Below the pieces are notes generated by a model. It was given only the letters and a program-made list of their open reading frames with translations, was not told the origin of the DNA and made no database searches. Both the position numbers and the translations under genes were made by a program. From Teratosphaeria epicoccoides (lineage: Eukaryota; Ascomycota; Dothideomycetes; Mycosphaerellales; Teratosphaeriaceae), in contig JADDMT010000038.1 in the NCBI GenBank assembly GCA_021401465.1, forward strand, positions 186,001 to 250,000: a stretch of 64,000 nt of DNA, written 5' to 3'. The first letter of the stretch is position 1, and every line of letters starts with the position of its first letter. Below are positions 32,332-46,100 of this stretch, one piece after another.

Positions 32332-34543
32332 GAGTGCTGTGCAGCGGACGACTACTGCGAAGTGCCTGCGTTGCGACATCCTAGCAAGCCGGAATGCTGC
32401 CGCTTCGTGAACGACTCTCGAAACGCACGGAAGCGACACGAGATCCTTCAGAGTCAACTTCGCCCATTCGAATCGAAGATGCACGCATGACTCGTGACCA
32501 GAACGACAAGAGGCGTTGGGCACACACGAATTGTAAATCTTTCGGGTCGATCGAAACCATATCGCAATTGGATCTGATCGATCTGGCGAAACCATTCAAA
32601 GCATTGCTCGCATCTGTTCAAATTTTAGCATCAAGCGACCACTTGAGCTGGGTAGGTGTGTGACACGAGTCTGCGACGATGTCCCGAGTCATTTCAGCGG
32701 CGCCGAGGAAACGCCGCACAGTAAGCAAGCACATATTTGCATGTGACTTCGCAATGAAACTTGGCGCGAACTTCAGCAGATCCAGTCGCAAATACCTCGA
32801 TTTCGAGTCCTTGCTCATGATGATCGGTAGTGGAACAAGTTAGCTCCCAGACGCTCGCATTCATTGATGCCGCTTCAACCAAGAGCACGTCATGCGATGC
32901 GACGAAGAGCAGGGAATTTCACATCACCATCAAGACAGCTGGCTATCGCTCGTAAGCCGAGAGCACAGCACTGATCCAAGCATAGGCGCAGATGCAGTCA
33001 GCAGCAGTAGCCCGTCGGGTCTTTACCGCACCCAACATCAGCGCTGACCACAACCGGCCGCTTTTCGCGGCGGACTGAATGGACTCAACTTGGAAGGCAA
33101 GTCGCGACACAGCCAAGCACAGCCTCACGAGCCACACGCCTTCTCGATCTCGGAGTCTATGCTCTCGCTAATGTAAGAACGAAAAAGCACCGAATTCCCA
33201 ACCCGGATCTGACATTGTCTCTCCTTTCCCCACATGCTCCATCTTGCACATCCTCCTCCACGCCACCCCGCCTGCCCACGATCTCCATGCCCATGCCACC
33301 TCCAAATCCCAGTGTATCACCCCATCCCCCCCATCAAGCTACAGGCTGCCCATCGCACCCCAAACCGCCCATCGCCCATCTCGGTAGCGCGCTCACGTCA
33401 TCCCCACCCCCTTCACCACAGGGATCCCCTGCCCTTCCAACAATCCAGCGATAAACTTTTGCGACCCCGATCAACCACGTTCCTTTCGACTTGGAAACTC
33501 TGAAGGATAGGGGATCCTGGTTGCAAAAAAGAAACTTCCGGAAGAATGACGTGAGATGCCGGCGAAGTTTGGCGATGCAGATCGTGTTTTCCCCCGAGAA
33601 CTTGTCGTGAAAAATCTCAACAGACAGGGATGTCAGAAGATAGACAGGTCTCGTTTTCAGAAATGACGTCGAGAGTCTCAGCAAGCAGGTTGTCGGCGCG
33701 CGCGCTGAATCGGCTGATGGCGAGCTGGGTATGTATGGTTCCAGAAGTTCAACGGCGGCGAAGAGCGCCCAGGTCACACCGTGTGAGCACGCCCGCCAAA
33801 TTCCAGCATCGGCTCGCCGACGAGGTGAACCATGCTTCAGCGGCCCACGTCTACGGCAGCCGCAGTGTCTGGCCCAATCAATGCGCTTTCCGACAGCTGG
33901 CAAAGCTAGAGATCTGTCTGTTCCACCTCCTAACGTCCTACCGTATGTCTCAATCGTGTAGATCTTCGCTCGCTTTCCGGTCTTTCGCGTATGGGACGTA
34001 TGTTTCGTACAGACGATCTTGTCGTCGTACCGTAGGTATTACAGCGGACGGAGACGTGGAACCAGCACGTCCAGTGACACACTCGTGTTCTGTCCAATGC
34101 TTATCCGTCTCGGCCGAGGTTATCTCTCTTTCTCTCCGTACAGGACACAGTGCAGAACGGATGGCGGCAGGACAATCGGCACGTCCAGTGAGCGTCGGCT
34201 CCATTCATAGATCTTCTGTCTCTACCGCAAGCTATCATAACAGTACAAGGCCCATCTGAGCTGCCCTGGGCTAAGCGAGAGTCGTGGGTCGAACGTTTCA
34301 ACATGCATAAACAATTTCCACTGTGACAAGCCAGCCATGACACCATGATGCGAATCCGGCACGACATGTGTATCTGCGGTCCCTCGCCCTTTTGTCGTTG
34401 TGTGTGTGTGTGTGTGTGGCAAATTCCCCAAAACGCCAATCATATTTCTCGTTCTCCCATGACAGGGTATCATCACGTAATCAACATCCCCGATCTCAGA
34501 AAAGGCAACCTCCATTCCCCTCATCGTCGTCCAACAACGCCTT
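32332..34543. other. Gene-poor stretch
   Basis: Convergent 3' flanks of YIH1 (+) and the gene at 34544 (-). It includes a C-rich stretch at 33230-33430. The frames on either strand lack domains, and I see no gene. Confidence 0.5.
34397..34420. repeat. GT dinucleotide microsatellite
   Basis: About ten GT units, 125 bp beyond the stop codon of the minus-strand gene at 34544. Confidence 0.85.
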
Positions 34544-35749
34544 CTAGGCTGTTGCCGTGTCGACGACGATGGAGATGCTGCGTTGCCTATGGTGTAATTT
34601 GGTTGACTTCTCGCCAGAAGCGATGATTGAGTAGGAATCGTTCCTCACTGGGAACTGTGGCACTTGTGTCACCATGGGATTGTCCTGGTATCCCTCCGGA
34701 CACGGTGGCAACACGATCGGAGGCGCACGCTCGTTAGCACCTCGCGGTACCATCTTTGGCTTCGGCATGCCGGCTGGCGCGGATGCCAGCGACGGCGGCT
34801 GTGGCATCTCATGTAGAACTTCTCTTATCTTGGTTCCCCGGGGCGGCTGCTTGCCGTCCTTTTTGAAAAAGTTCATCGCCAATGACGAGGACAACTTATG
34901 TAGTTTTCGAATGCCGGGAGACATTGGCGTCGACTGTCTTCGGCTTGCAGGCTCGGGAGGCTGCTGGCGTTCCCAGAACTCGACAGTCTGGCGGACATGT
35001 TCAGCGTTCGGCATCGGACCTGGCGTGGGTGGCTGTGAGAGTGCGGTGACGAGTTGAGGCAAGCTTGGACGCCGCCTCAGACTGCTCTTCGGCTGTGTTG
35101 GTGGCACGTCGTCCTGGTCAACAGAGCTCGGTGCTGTGGACGTTGGCGACGACGGTGACGAGTCTTCTGCTGATGTTCTGGGAGTGCCGCGCCGGCTGTC
35201 CAGACTGCTAGATTGGCTTCCGGAATCTGACGATCCTTTACTTGACGATCTTCGGATCAGAATCGCGGTGGACGCGATTGCAGCAGGCCTCTTGCTGCGT
35301 ATGCCATCTTCGACAAGCTTAGGCATTGATACAACCTTGGCCTTTCCTGCCACGACCACCCTTACTGCTTGAGCCTTGTTACATCGCTGCTCAGCATCGT
35401 CGCCACTCTTCTCCAGCGACTCTGGGAGAGACTCGCCACTTGCGATACTGGCCAAACTCAGGCTGCTGGTCGAGTGTAAGCTCATGTCGTCCGTCGCAAC
35501 GGGTGAGGCAGGTTCCTCGTCTGAAGCGTAGCCTTGCCAGCCCGCGCACTTCAGCGTGTGAGCCGCAGGGGCGGGTGCAGTCTTGTTGTATCCCTTCCAC
35601 TGATCGATACTGTCTGGTCGCGTGATATCAGAGACATTACTATCCGGCCTCACTAAGGCAGGGCCGGGATCACCTTCCATGGCGGTAGTCGGTATGGTCG
35701 GATTGAGGAGGCATTCCTCCATGTCCCGAGTAGTGCGGACATTGTCCAT
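34544..35749 (-). CDS. Disordered Ser/Pro-rich protein of unknown function
   Basis: Single exon, 401 residues from a real ATG (MDNVRTTRDMEECLLNP). The composition is Ser/Pro/Thr-rich throughout, with several basic-x-Ser motifs of the PKA/AGC type: LIRRSSS, LRRRPSLP, SRRQST, HRQRSIS. A more ordered block (EHVRQTVEFWERQQPPEP, then IRKLHKLSSSLAMNFFKKD and GTKIREVLHEM) lies in the second half and looks like the conserved core. No known domain. Likely a phosphorylated regulatory or scaffold protein; that is inference. The codon pattern and absence of stops over 1.2 kb make it a real gene. Confidence 0.75.
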   Translation of the reverse strand: MDNVRTTRDMEECLLNPTIPTTAMEGDPGPALVRPDSNVSDITRPDSIDQWKGYNKTAPAPAAHTLKCAGWQGYASDEEPASPVATDDMSLHSTSSLSLASIASGESLPESLEKSGDDAEQRCNKAQAVRVVVAGKAKVVSMPKLVEDGIRSKRPAAIASTAILIRRSSSKGSSDSGSQSSSLDSRRGTPRTSAEDSSPSSPTSTAPSSVDQDDVPPTQPKSSLRRRPSLPQLVTALSQPPTPGPMPNAEHVRQTVEFWERQQPPEPASRRQSTPMSPGIRKLHKLSSSLAMNFFKKDGKQPPRGTKIREVLHEMPQPPSLASAPAGMPKPKMVPRGANERAPPIVLPPCPEGYQDNPMVTQVPQFPVRNDSYSIIASGEKSTKLHHRQRSISIVVDTATA

Positions 35750-38700
35750 GTTGGCGCCGGCGCGCTCTCTATCGCTGACGCTGGTCGGCAGCTGTCGGTC
35801 CAGTCAATTGCGCACGCTGGGCAAGTTACAGCAGGGGTTGCACGCGAAAACGCATGCAGCTGCGGGGGTTTCAAGAGACTTCGGGTGTTCCAAGTGCAGA
35901 CTTGGCGGATCCAGGCTCCTGATTGCAAGACCAGACCTCTCTGGATGTCCCTGCAGCGATCGCTACCGCAGCTGTACACGGGCTGCTGTCCGCGGTTTGA
36001 AGTTGATCAGCCGATGACAGTCGCGGTCTCAGGCAGATGGTGCCCCCGGTGGTGCCTCGGGGACAGAGGGCGCCGATGAGTGGACGGGTGGTACTCATGC
36101 AACGGGCAGGCGAAGCAGGCGTTGCACAGCGCGCGAACTCGTGGCAGCCGACTCGATGACGACTGGAGACTCCCCCCCTCGGACACATTGGGCACAGGTT
36201 CACGCGGACTGCTCAACGCCGGCATCAGCCGACTCCTGGCTCCTCCATCCATCGTCTTCTCGTCGGTGAGGCCAAGGCTGATTGAAACCACCACCGACAA
36301 GTCTGACGTTGTAACACAGCCTGCACTTGGCGGGCCCAGGTTCAAGCTGACATTTATGCTCGCGTGCACCCCACTATTCTATCTGGCGACATCTACCAAG
36401 GTACCTCGCTCAGCCCTGAAATGCCATCAAGCTGCGCACCCGGAATGCCAGACCGTTGCCTTCTCCGTCCCGCCGCCGGTCACCGAGCGTGGACATGACA
36501 CCGTGAACGGACAATGCGATGGATGGGCCAAGCTGAAACCCGCCGGACTCGACGAGAGTGAGACACCCCCGCCACTGATATCTTGATAGTAGCGGGAATC
36601 CTCGCTGGATGATCAACGATGCCGTCGTCTTGGTGGTCAGACAGTGGAGAAAGCGTGCCGTGGACGCTCTCGATCTCTGAATGCTGCACAGCGGGTTTCT
36701 GCACCCATCTTACCTGATTAGCTCCATCGGCCACGCAAACAGCCAAGAGACACCCGGTGCCAAGAGCGGTCTGCTGCCTCCCAGCACGCACCTCTTGACT
36801 TTGATCGGGCGTGCAAAGTGAATCCGTTGCAGTGCAGGGCATAGAGCGTTGGTTGTTCGATTACAGGGAACCCATGGGAGAAGTGCCTTTGATGACTCAC
36901 TTACCGTTTACATGTATTTGGTGTTGCTGTCGCACCCTGTCACCATCTCAACTTGACACCGTGGCGCTGAGAGCAAATAATCCGCTCAGCTTCAAGCAGG
37001 GCCTGCCACGCTTTCCGCATCAAAACTTCGAGTGGGCAGCAATGGCAGGCGGACGTAGGTAAAGCACCCGACCAGATGCCCCCCCTCTCTTACATCCTAC
37101 TACGGCACGAGCATACGGCGCAGACTATCCGCCACAACGGCGTGACGCGCAACGGTCGGGGCTACAACACCTTTTGAGGTATCAATAAACTTCGTCGTAC
37201 TTTGTACTCGGATCACCTCTATCTTCCAATTTCCTTGCAATCAACACGACTGTTGTGCTGATGATGCAGGGTCTAGCACAAATCGAGAAATCTTTCCCAG
37301 TTCTCAGACCAACCTTTCGTGCACAGCTGTCAAGCAGGCCATCGTCTGCTCATCTTGCAAGCAGATGTCGGCGAGTCCCAAGGTGGTACATACCACGAGG
37401 TAAAGCAATGCGACGCGGTGCAATGCATGTGCTCAATGGAGGACTCCCAGCGTCTTCCTCTATCACCTTTCCACACACGACGACACTGGTTGATAGCCAA
37501 TGGAGAGCCGCCGTGGGAGCTGGTGGTGTTGGGAATTGCGGACCGGGCGCGGCATCGCATGCATGTCGGACGCACGTGCGTTAACTTCGAGCACGGGAAC
37601 TCTCTGGGTGTGGAAGGTTCACCATATCGCATGCTCGTCGGGACCGTCGGATGCAAGTGCCAACGCATCGGATGCCAGATGTTCTCTGGCTCCGAGTCTC
37701 GATACTGTCAGGCCGGGATTATCGAGCAGGCGTGCTTGGCAGCTGAATAAGTGGTATTTTGGAACGTGCCACTGCTTGAACCGTTACGTGTTTCCCTACG
37801 CGGCGACGCTCTTGCTCTTCTTCGCATGCCTGGAGGAATTCAAAACACGACGCAAATCCCCCCATCGTATCAGTCAGTCGACCAGTGAACTGGCCGAACA
37901 AGCTGTCTGACCAGGTGGTCTATCACTACGCGAGTCGATTTAGCACGAGCTGATCTACGACATCAGGCGTACATACAAATGCTGGCGTCGAACCGCATGG
38001 GGTTGTGCACCAGGCCTTCTCAGCAGTTTGCGATGGTCGACGAGTCGAAACTCCGAGTCATAAATACTCCAATGGTCTCGAGACAGTTAAATACTCTGGC
38101 CTGCGTGCATCTATGCACCCAAACTCAGGGCACTACAGACACAGTCACTCAAACCTATGACACTGCTGAGCGGCTCCCGCAGTAGCAGTGCGATCGAGAA
38201 CGCTGCTTGGTGCGCATAGATCCGAGCATACCGGAAGCACGATAATGATCCCATCAGGCATCATCAGTCAAAATTTACAAGCAGTCAAACCTGTCAGCCG
38301 GCAGACAGCCGTGTCAATAAGTCGATTGGCCGAGTGTCTGATAGTGCCCAGATAAGCCTGTGGTCGGGTACAATGTCTTGACAAGCCAGACGTTATCCAC
38401 TTGCGGTATGTAAGACTTCCTTCTCCAACCCGCCTCAAATGTCGTTGGCAGCAGACCATGTCGACGCTTGACTGCTACTCCAGCTTCTCCATACAGCCTA
38501 TCTCTGGCTGTCTCTGTCCAACAGCGTCGAATGTCATCCTCTCCAGCTTCTCGGCGACGACCACCGGATGCCTAAGTCCTGCACCCTGGCAGCAATAATT
38601 CGCATTTACTCTCGCGCCCAATCAGATGGCAACGTCCTGACAAATCCAAGCTTTGCGCTCCGCAGTGTGCCTCTGGAAGACATGAGATCCCGGAGTCGGC

Positions 38701-39781
38701 TCTTGCACGGTCCGACAGCCCGGCATGGAGAGCTCCTGGTGTTTGTGCGGTGCATACATCAGTGGCTGGTCCGAGCTCACTTATACAGCGTCCAAATGCG
38801 GCTACGCCTTATGCGAGACTGCTGTCGGATTGCGTATAGGTACAACCTGGGCCTCCTCAAGACTGACACTCCCGATCATAACAGCGTCAAATCACAACAG
38901 AATCAAATGAAAAAAGAATGCAAATAGGTCTGCTCAAGGATCCTTTAGGCGCAGGTCAGACACGCGGTCTCGCTATGCTGATGAGTCGCTAGCAAGGACT
39001 ATGACGCATCAGTCTCTGCAATGCCAGTTGCCAGGTCGAGTTGACAAGGCATGCCTTAAGAAAGGCGTAGTAGTGCAGGGTACCATCCGCCGTGATGACT
39101 TCTGACGTCTTGCCAAGTTGTACGACTCACCACCAGCGTGCGTGGTGACCGCACTTGCACCGTTGCACGCGGCTCACAAGACGGAGGATATACTGCCAAA
39201 TTCAGCATTAGATGGGTGCTGGCGATTGGTGCGTACATTATTATTGCGCCGCAGGACTGCCTCCTGCTCGCGCGACAGCCATGTGCCGCGCACCTGTCTG
39301 CATTGTTCGAGACTGATGAAGTCTGTCATGCAACGATAGACCTTGTACGAAGCGCCAGGGTACACATGGGGCATCGGGTATGCAAATTTCAGAAGCCTTG
39401 TACAGCACGACTATCTTATCGAATTTCTTCTAATCAAGAGAACACCTAGTCGTGGCATTGACGACCAAGACCAAATTTTGATTTGGCAACCACGGGTCGA
39501 TGGCATTGCCCCTCGACCAAGCACCCAGATCCCAAGCTCGATCAGGGGGGTTCGCAATATTCGTCGAGGGATCCCCACGCAACACTCGGGTCAGAATGCT
39601 CAAAGCATCTGTATCTTTAATAGATTACGTGATCCATCACACAGACGTTCATGTGCCGCCGCACTTATGTTCCCCTGGCCTTCAAGTTGCTTGGGGTTTT
39701 GAGAAAACATCCATGAGATCTTCAGAGCTTTGATGTAAGCGCTCGGGCACTTCCCAAAGCAACAACGACTATGACGCGCTG
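35750..39781. other. Largest gene-empty stretch (4 kb)
   Basis: Overlapping short frames on both strands, none recognisable. The most protein-like is plus-strand 37319-37750 (a Cys-rich end with KCQRIGCQMFSGSESRYCQ), which starts at a GTG and has no signal peptide. Plus-strand 39343-39702 is also open. No terminal repeats or transposase frames are seen. Confidence 0.45.
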
Positions 39782-41704
39782 ATGTGCCTACAATCTGATG
39801 TACGGTTTACCATTGTGGTAGTGTTATTCCTGTGCTGCTCAAGATGCTCTCTTGCGACGTCAAATCCATTATTGGCAAGCCTCGATGGGACCGTGGGACT
39901 ACAGGCTCGGGAAGGAAACCAATGCGTCGTGAGTCGCGCAACAACACTCTGATCTACACCGAACCACTGCTCATGAAGACCCTGCAGGAGACATGTTCCT
40001 CTGTTGAAGAGCTGGTGGCATCTTGTCAGCTCCCAGAGCCGGACTGCCTCTGCAAAGACAAACCCTACAATCGCTCTCTGCGGGACTGCATCGTCGTCAA
40101 TTGCACACTGCAAGATGTGACAGGTGATCGGCCTCGTTCCTGCGATGGCGCACCCCGCTGACGCTTCGCAGTATGGGAAGGGCAACGTGCCAAGACGTGC
40201 AAGCTGCCGACCAGGAACCTATCCGCACACGCAATGTATGTTGACTGGGTCTTTGGCAGTATTGCCATTTTAGCGGTCATCATGCGGTTCATGGCCAGGG
40301 AGCACTCTTTGGCCGGTCAAGGCTTGGATGATGCTATGATTTTGGTGTCGCTGGCGCTCATGATCATGATGGCGGTGATGCAGACGCTCAGTGAGGGCCT
40401 CCGTGGACGGTCGTGTCACATTTTTGCAATGACTGATCGATCACTCACAGTGGTTCACAATGGCTTTGGCAAGGATATCTGGGCAGTCCCGTGGCCGAGT
40501 ATCCAGAAGACTATGCTGGTGCGTATTCATTTACCAGGGGACCAGTGATGCCACCACTGATACTCCCGATTCAGTATCAATGGATATGCGACATTATATA
40601 CATCCCTCAAGTCATGACCATGAAGAGTAAGCTATGAGTGGGCCCTAAATACATTCATCTGGCGCGGATGTACTGACAGCCGCCCAACTAGTGTCGATCC
40701 TGCTTTTCTATCTGCGAATATTCCCAGCAGGAGTTAGCCGAAAGTCAGCTTCTACCTATATATCCTCCGACTGTTGCGCAAAGCTGATTTCGCTGACGAA
40801 AGATTTCGTCTACTTTGCTTCGGCTTGATTGCCGCGGGCATGGGGGGAATCTTAACAGCAGTCGTAAGGCTCTCCAGCACCGTGACAGCTGAATTCAAGG
40901 GATGAAGCTCACCGCGACGGCAGTTCCTCCTGGTCTTCGCCTGCCATCCCATCCATATCGCGTACACGGAGCTCTACCAGAGCCACAAGGACCAATGCGT
41001 ACCTATGCCCGCCATCTTCTACTTTGCCTTCAGCGTAAATCTAGCTTCGGACCTCGTCACCTTTATCATGCCGGTCCCAGTACTGTAGGTCTTGAAATCC
41101 CCTGGCACCGTAGCCAGACGCTGACACGCCCTCGCAGTCTGAAGATGGAAAGTCTTTCGACGCGGCAACTATTTATCACGTGCTTGATGTTCCTCGTAGG
41201 CTTGGTGTAAGCATCCCTGGCAGTTCCCATTGCATCGTTCAAGCTGAAAACAATTCCAGTGTAACGATGGCGTGTAGCGCGCGCCTCGCCTGGGTCGATA
41301 ACTTCATCTACTCCACAAACTTCACCCACGATCACATCGGCTTTGACACCATGTCTTTCACCGAACACGCCCTCGGCATCGTCTTCGCCTGCATTCCCAC
41401 CGCTGCCCGCCTGATTCGCCAGAGCTGCAGCAACGCCAGAAGCCGCATAGGGTTTGTCTCACATCGGACTTCGTCTCCCGTTTTAGGCAAGCACGTCAAC
41501 AGTCGCAGCGCTGGAAGCCAGAAAACTCCAAGTCGAACTACCCCTGGTGCCATCACAGTGAGCCAGACAATCTCGCACACGTGCAGTCGCCGCAATGAGC
41601 TGGAGGAGCATTCGGAGGATGGACTCGAGTTGGTTGGGCTGGACACGGCGAATTGGAGACCGGACAAGGACATGTTGGGGCATCGGACTGTGAAGGCGGA
41701 GTAG
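39782..41704 (+). CDS. CFEM-domain Pth11-like G-protein-coupled receptor, ten exons
   Basis: Reconstructed by splicing: 39782-39928, 39988-40123, 40172-40390, 40451-40518, 40575-40626, 40692-40743, 40803-40863, 40924-41084, 41138-41206, 41260-41704. The nine introns (48-65 bp) are all GT..AG and in phase; the product is 469 residues. The N-terminus MCLQSDVRFTIVVVLFLCCS is a signal peptide. The CFEM domain follows (residues about 48-106) with eight cysteines, including PEPDCLCKDK and LRDCIVVNC. Then come seven helices with the family marks HNGFGKDIW, MSILLFYLRIFPAG, SDLVTFIMPVPVL and FTEHALGIVFACIPTAARL. The tail is polar and acidic. Pth11 of Magnaporthe senses surfaces during infection; a role here is inference. 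Junction phases agree at every intron, which a decayed gene would be unlikely to preserve. Confidence 0.85.
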
Positions 41705-43187
41705 GAGCCGCCCTCGGTCGAAAAGAAGGAGGCAAGGGAGGCGGAGACGCGCCAGGGCCATTGTAATCTTGGCACAAGAATCAGCTTAAGAGACTTGGCA
41801 TTGTAACGATAGCAGGCGCCAGGAACTCATGATAACGAGAGCAGACATCAACCACTGTATCAGCAGATGGTCTTTTCCGACCGTTGGCCGTCGAGACGTT
41901 GTTCTAAGGCAAGGGCTCGGTTGATCAGTATGACCATAACTGGAAAGCACTTGGGCCCTAGCCAGTCGACTCAAAGAGGCTGCACAAGCATGGCAAACCC
42001 GCAAACATGCTGGAATCCTCCTTTCAGCGGGAAAAGACTCTACGGCATCACAGGGATCTACTTGGAAGGCCCACGCGGCTCAGCTGCAATTGACTGCTCG
42101 CAATCCTGAGCGTGGGCACAATTCATCTACAACGTTCCTCAGCTGGTCTCAGAGTCCGCCGACCTATTCCTCCAAGCGCAAGAATCAGAGGTTTGATTTC
42201 GGCAAGCGAACATCTGGGCCTCAGACCGGTTCATGCACTGGGCCGCGCGGGTTCTTGTCGCCCATCCAAGCCTACAACCAGTTGGAAGTTGAGGTCAACA
42301 CTTGCCGATCAGATCGACATTGCAAGCAGTCAACATTATCAGCCGAATCTCACTCTGAGCGAGAGAGCAGTCAACCTGGCAACGAGCAGTCATCCTTCCC
42401 ACCACCCAGTCATCCACATCAGCCAGCCGAGCCCTTCAACGACTGGTATCACCGCTGTCAGACTACGAGCTACTTCTTCGTCCACATCGACAATCAACAA
42501 GCGACCAACCCCACTACTCACGCGACCCATCAGCCTCCACAGCGTAAGGCCCAAACCCTCCGTTCCCAATGCAGCACCAGTGACTACAAGCATCGTCAAC
42601 CTCGTCACGAAAAGCCTGTTGCCACCCAGCTCAGGACACGCGAATCCATCTCCATCCCCATGATGCCGTAGCATGCATGTTCCGACCACCTTCTCCAGCG
42701 TCCCAGACTCATGACCGCAATACCCGCGTTCGCAACGACATGGTGCGTCGAACTACCGTGGGACCTCGAAGAGTAGGCACCTGAGTGGTGGACAGTCTGG
42801 CTGAATGTGCGGTTATCCGCGAGGTGCCTCGGAGTACGGAAGGGGGTAAAGCGCGGTGGGTACGCAAGACTAATGAAAGGGCAGAAAGCGAGGTAATAAT
42901 ATTACGGAATCAAGGAAGAAGGCATTCAGGCAGCAGGATGCACCGTCTGCAACCAATTGTACGGTCGAGGACTTGCGCACTTGATAATCTGGGACTGACA
43001 GACGGTGTAGACAGTAGTATCCTTCATCAGACCGCGGATCAGTACAGCCAGCCCCTCATTGCCTGCAGCCACCTCGTCTCGAGCCAGGAAGCTCCGTGCC
43101 TCAGACCTGGACCCACACAGCCATTGGTCTTCTCTCCAGCAGATCCTCCCCAGCTTCTACGACATGAAACTCAAGTGTGCTGTCCCA
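41705..43187. other. Intergenic, convergent gene ends
   Basis: 3' flanks of the CFEM receptor (+) and XRN1 (-). Two overlapping plus-strand frames (42090-42671) are Ser/Pro/Thr-rich low complexity. A minus-strand frame (42390-42689) is hydrophobic but unrecognised. Confidence 0.5.
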
Positions 43188-46100
43188 TCAAGCACCAACC
43201 TTCCCATTGACCTGCCCCCTCCCACTCACACCTCTCCCACGCCCACCTCTCCCACGCTCACCTCTACCGCCTCCTCGACCGCCTCTACTACCTCTCGCGT
43301 CAAGCCCACTCGGCGGCGGCGCATTATTATAGCTCTGCGGCCTGAAGTTCGGGTTATTACGCACAACACCCTCAGTCGGATCACTATTATCCACAACCGT
43401 ATACCCCTGCCGATTCGCCGGACCGCCTCTCCCACCACGACCACTATGGGTTGCAGCTCCATTCATACCGCCGCGCTTTGCAGGATGAAAAGGCAGGTTC
43501 GCAGTGTTGTTTACGCCGTTGGTCATGCCGCCACGGCCACGAGGTACGAAGCCGCCGCCACGAGGGGTGCCGTTCTGACCCGTCACTGCACCACGAAAGG
43601 ATCCACGTAAAGGTGCAGGAGCGACCGCTTGACGCAACTGCTGGCCACCCGGGTACCCGTACCCATCCGCGCGCGCAACGAGGTGCTGGCCCGGGCGAAG
43701 CGGAACGAATTGCTGCGGCGGCACGCGCTGCTTTGCAGCCTCGGACATCGCGACAACCTGCTTATCAGAAAGATTGAGCACGCTGCCAGCTGGGACAGTT
43801 GATCCGCGGAAAGCGCCGCAGCGGTCATTCAGCGTCGTGCCGCCCATAAAAGTCGAGTCAAAGACTATGTCTAGCAGGGTTTGGCGAGAAGTGCGCGTGA
43901 GACCGATGACCGTACCTCTCATAGCGATAGGCACCCGTCCACTGTCCTGCACGTATACCACGCGGTCGCCCAAGCCGAAGTGTTGCTTGCCGGTGCTCTG
44001 CTCGGCCTCGCTAGGCTTGAGCAAAGCCATGCGTGGCACGCCTTTGATGTTCTTGCCCTTGACTTTACCGCTTTGAGCTTGGGTGTTCTGATCGGCAGCC
44101 GCCTCGATCATCTTGACCGTGTCGCCATCCATTTGCTCGGCCTCAAGTGGCACTTTGTCGAAGTCCTTGGTCTGAACAGACTTGAGCCACTGTCCAATCT
44201 CCTTCATCTTGATCTTGGCTTCTTGCGGATCAGGGTAGAATGCTGTGTCCTCCCAGCCATCGCCGGTCGGGTTGGCGGAGATGCGACCCACAAACTCTGG
44301 GAACCTGATCATGTACTGCGTCAGCAAGTCGATGGCTTTCTGGCTGTACTCCCATCCACTCTGGCCCTTTCTCGAGTAGCCAAGAACCTTCAGCTTCTTT
44401 GCCTCGAACTTGAGATTCAGACCAAGATTCAGACGCAGACCAGAGCTGTTGACGTTGAAGGCTGACGTCAACTTGCTCAAGACCAATGGATGCAGCTGCA
44501 GCATCTTGGCGACCTGATATGATGGCAGGTATGGCGTCTTCCGCTCCGCCTGCCAAGCAATCTCTTTGCCAAACTCCCGCTCCTTCTCCAGAAGCATACT
44601 CACCCAGATCTCGGCCTTTCCGTCTTCGGTGTGGCCAGTCACCTCCAGAGGTCGGCCATACGCCATGTCGCCCAAGAAGAATGCGCGCGTGCCGGCCGGG
44701 AACTCAACATCTATAGGCTGCGCCTTGCGTTCAATGAAACGCTGGTCCTCGGATACGACGTTGTCGACAATAGTCTGCGTAGCATAGTCGGGCTCCATGC
44801 CTGGAATTGGAGCGTACTCCTTCACAGTAGCACCTTGCTCCGTCTTCTTCAGACCAACAAGCATGTGCACCTCGACAAGCGATTCAACTGTGCCGATGAT
44901 CATGCCCAAGCGCTTGCTATAGACGCTTTCGATGCGGTTCGCCTTCTTCTTCCACTCTTCGAGCCCGCGACCCTCGTGCGGACGTTGCACGATGTTTTGA
45001 GCAGTAGCTGGCTGGCTCGGGTCCGCGAGCTGGTAGATGAACATCTCATCGCTCACCCCCACGACCTTGCCTTCTGATAAGAACGGGTACCCGACATGAA
45101 CGGGCTTGCCGAGCCGTGCTTTCGCATCTGCAATCGTGCCCTTCTCCTCATCCTCCGAGAGAGTAATGACCATGCTTTCGTTTCTGCTCTCCTGCTGGAA
45201 TACACTAACTCCGTGGAAATCCAGCTGTCCAGAATGCGGAAGCGTGCGCAGAGATGGGAAGCCAGCAAGAGCTGCCTCACCCAGCTTGACACCTTCCACC
45301 AGTCCAATATAGACGTCCAGACCCTCCATAGTCGGCAACTCAAAAATATTCTCCACACAATGGCAGTGCTCCAGATCTGGGAAGATGCCAGGCAGCGACG
45401 AAGGATACGTGTAGTCGACCTCGCTAGCGTACGCAAACTTGAGGCTCACGCCAAAGCCATTTCTACTCTTCTCAGCTTCCGACAGCAGAGCGTCTTTCGG
45501 CGCCATTGCGGACAGAAGCCTCTTCTCATCGATGAACGGGATTTTGACGACAGCCTCCCATTCTTGTTTCTTGCCATTCATGTCCAATTCAAAGTCCCGA
45601 GGGTAAAAGTCAATGATCGGTGATTTCGGATCAGTCATCAATGGCCAGTAGACCTGCGGCACAATGTTCTTCGACCGATCCGGCAGCACACCCATCAATT
45701 GCTGATATGGGCGGAACGGCTGGCCGAGTGTGAAGTTCATGTTGGCGTTGAGACCCTTCTTAACGTCCGAAATCATGGGCGAGTAGTGATATTGGTAGTA
45801 CCACGGCCAAGAAGCCACACCGCGGTAGTAGTAGTAGAGCACCCATTGCAGACCCTGAACATAGTTTTCGGTAAGCTTGCGCATCTCTTCGTCGTTTTCC
45901 AGCCCCCATTCGAACTTTGAGGTGTAATGCTTGTTCTTCCACTCTTCAAACTTCTTGTCGTACTTCGCCTGCGCCTTCAGCTGAGCGTCCTCGGCGGAGA
46001 TATCCTCAATCTTCGCCTTCTCATACTGCTTGAACACACGCATGAGAGCATTCTGCGCCTCCTCGTCCTCTTCGTCCTCATCGTCATCCATTTCTGGACG

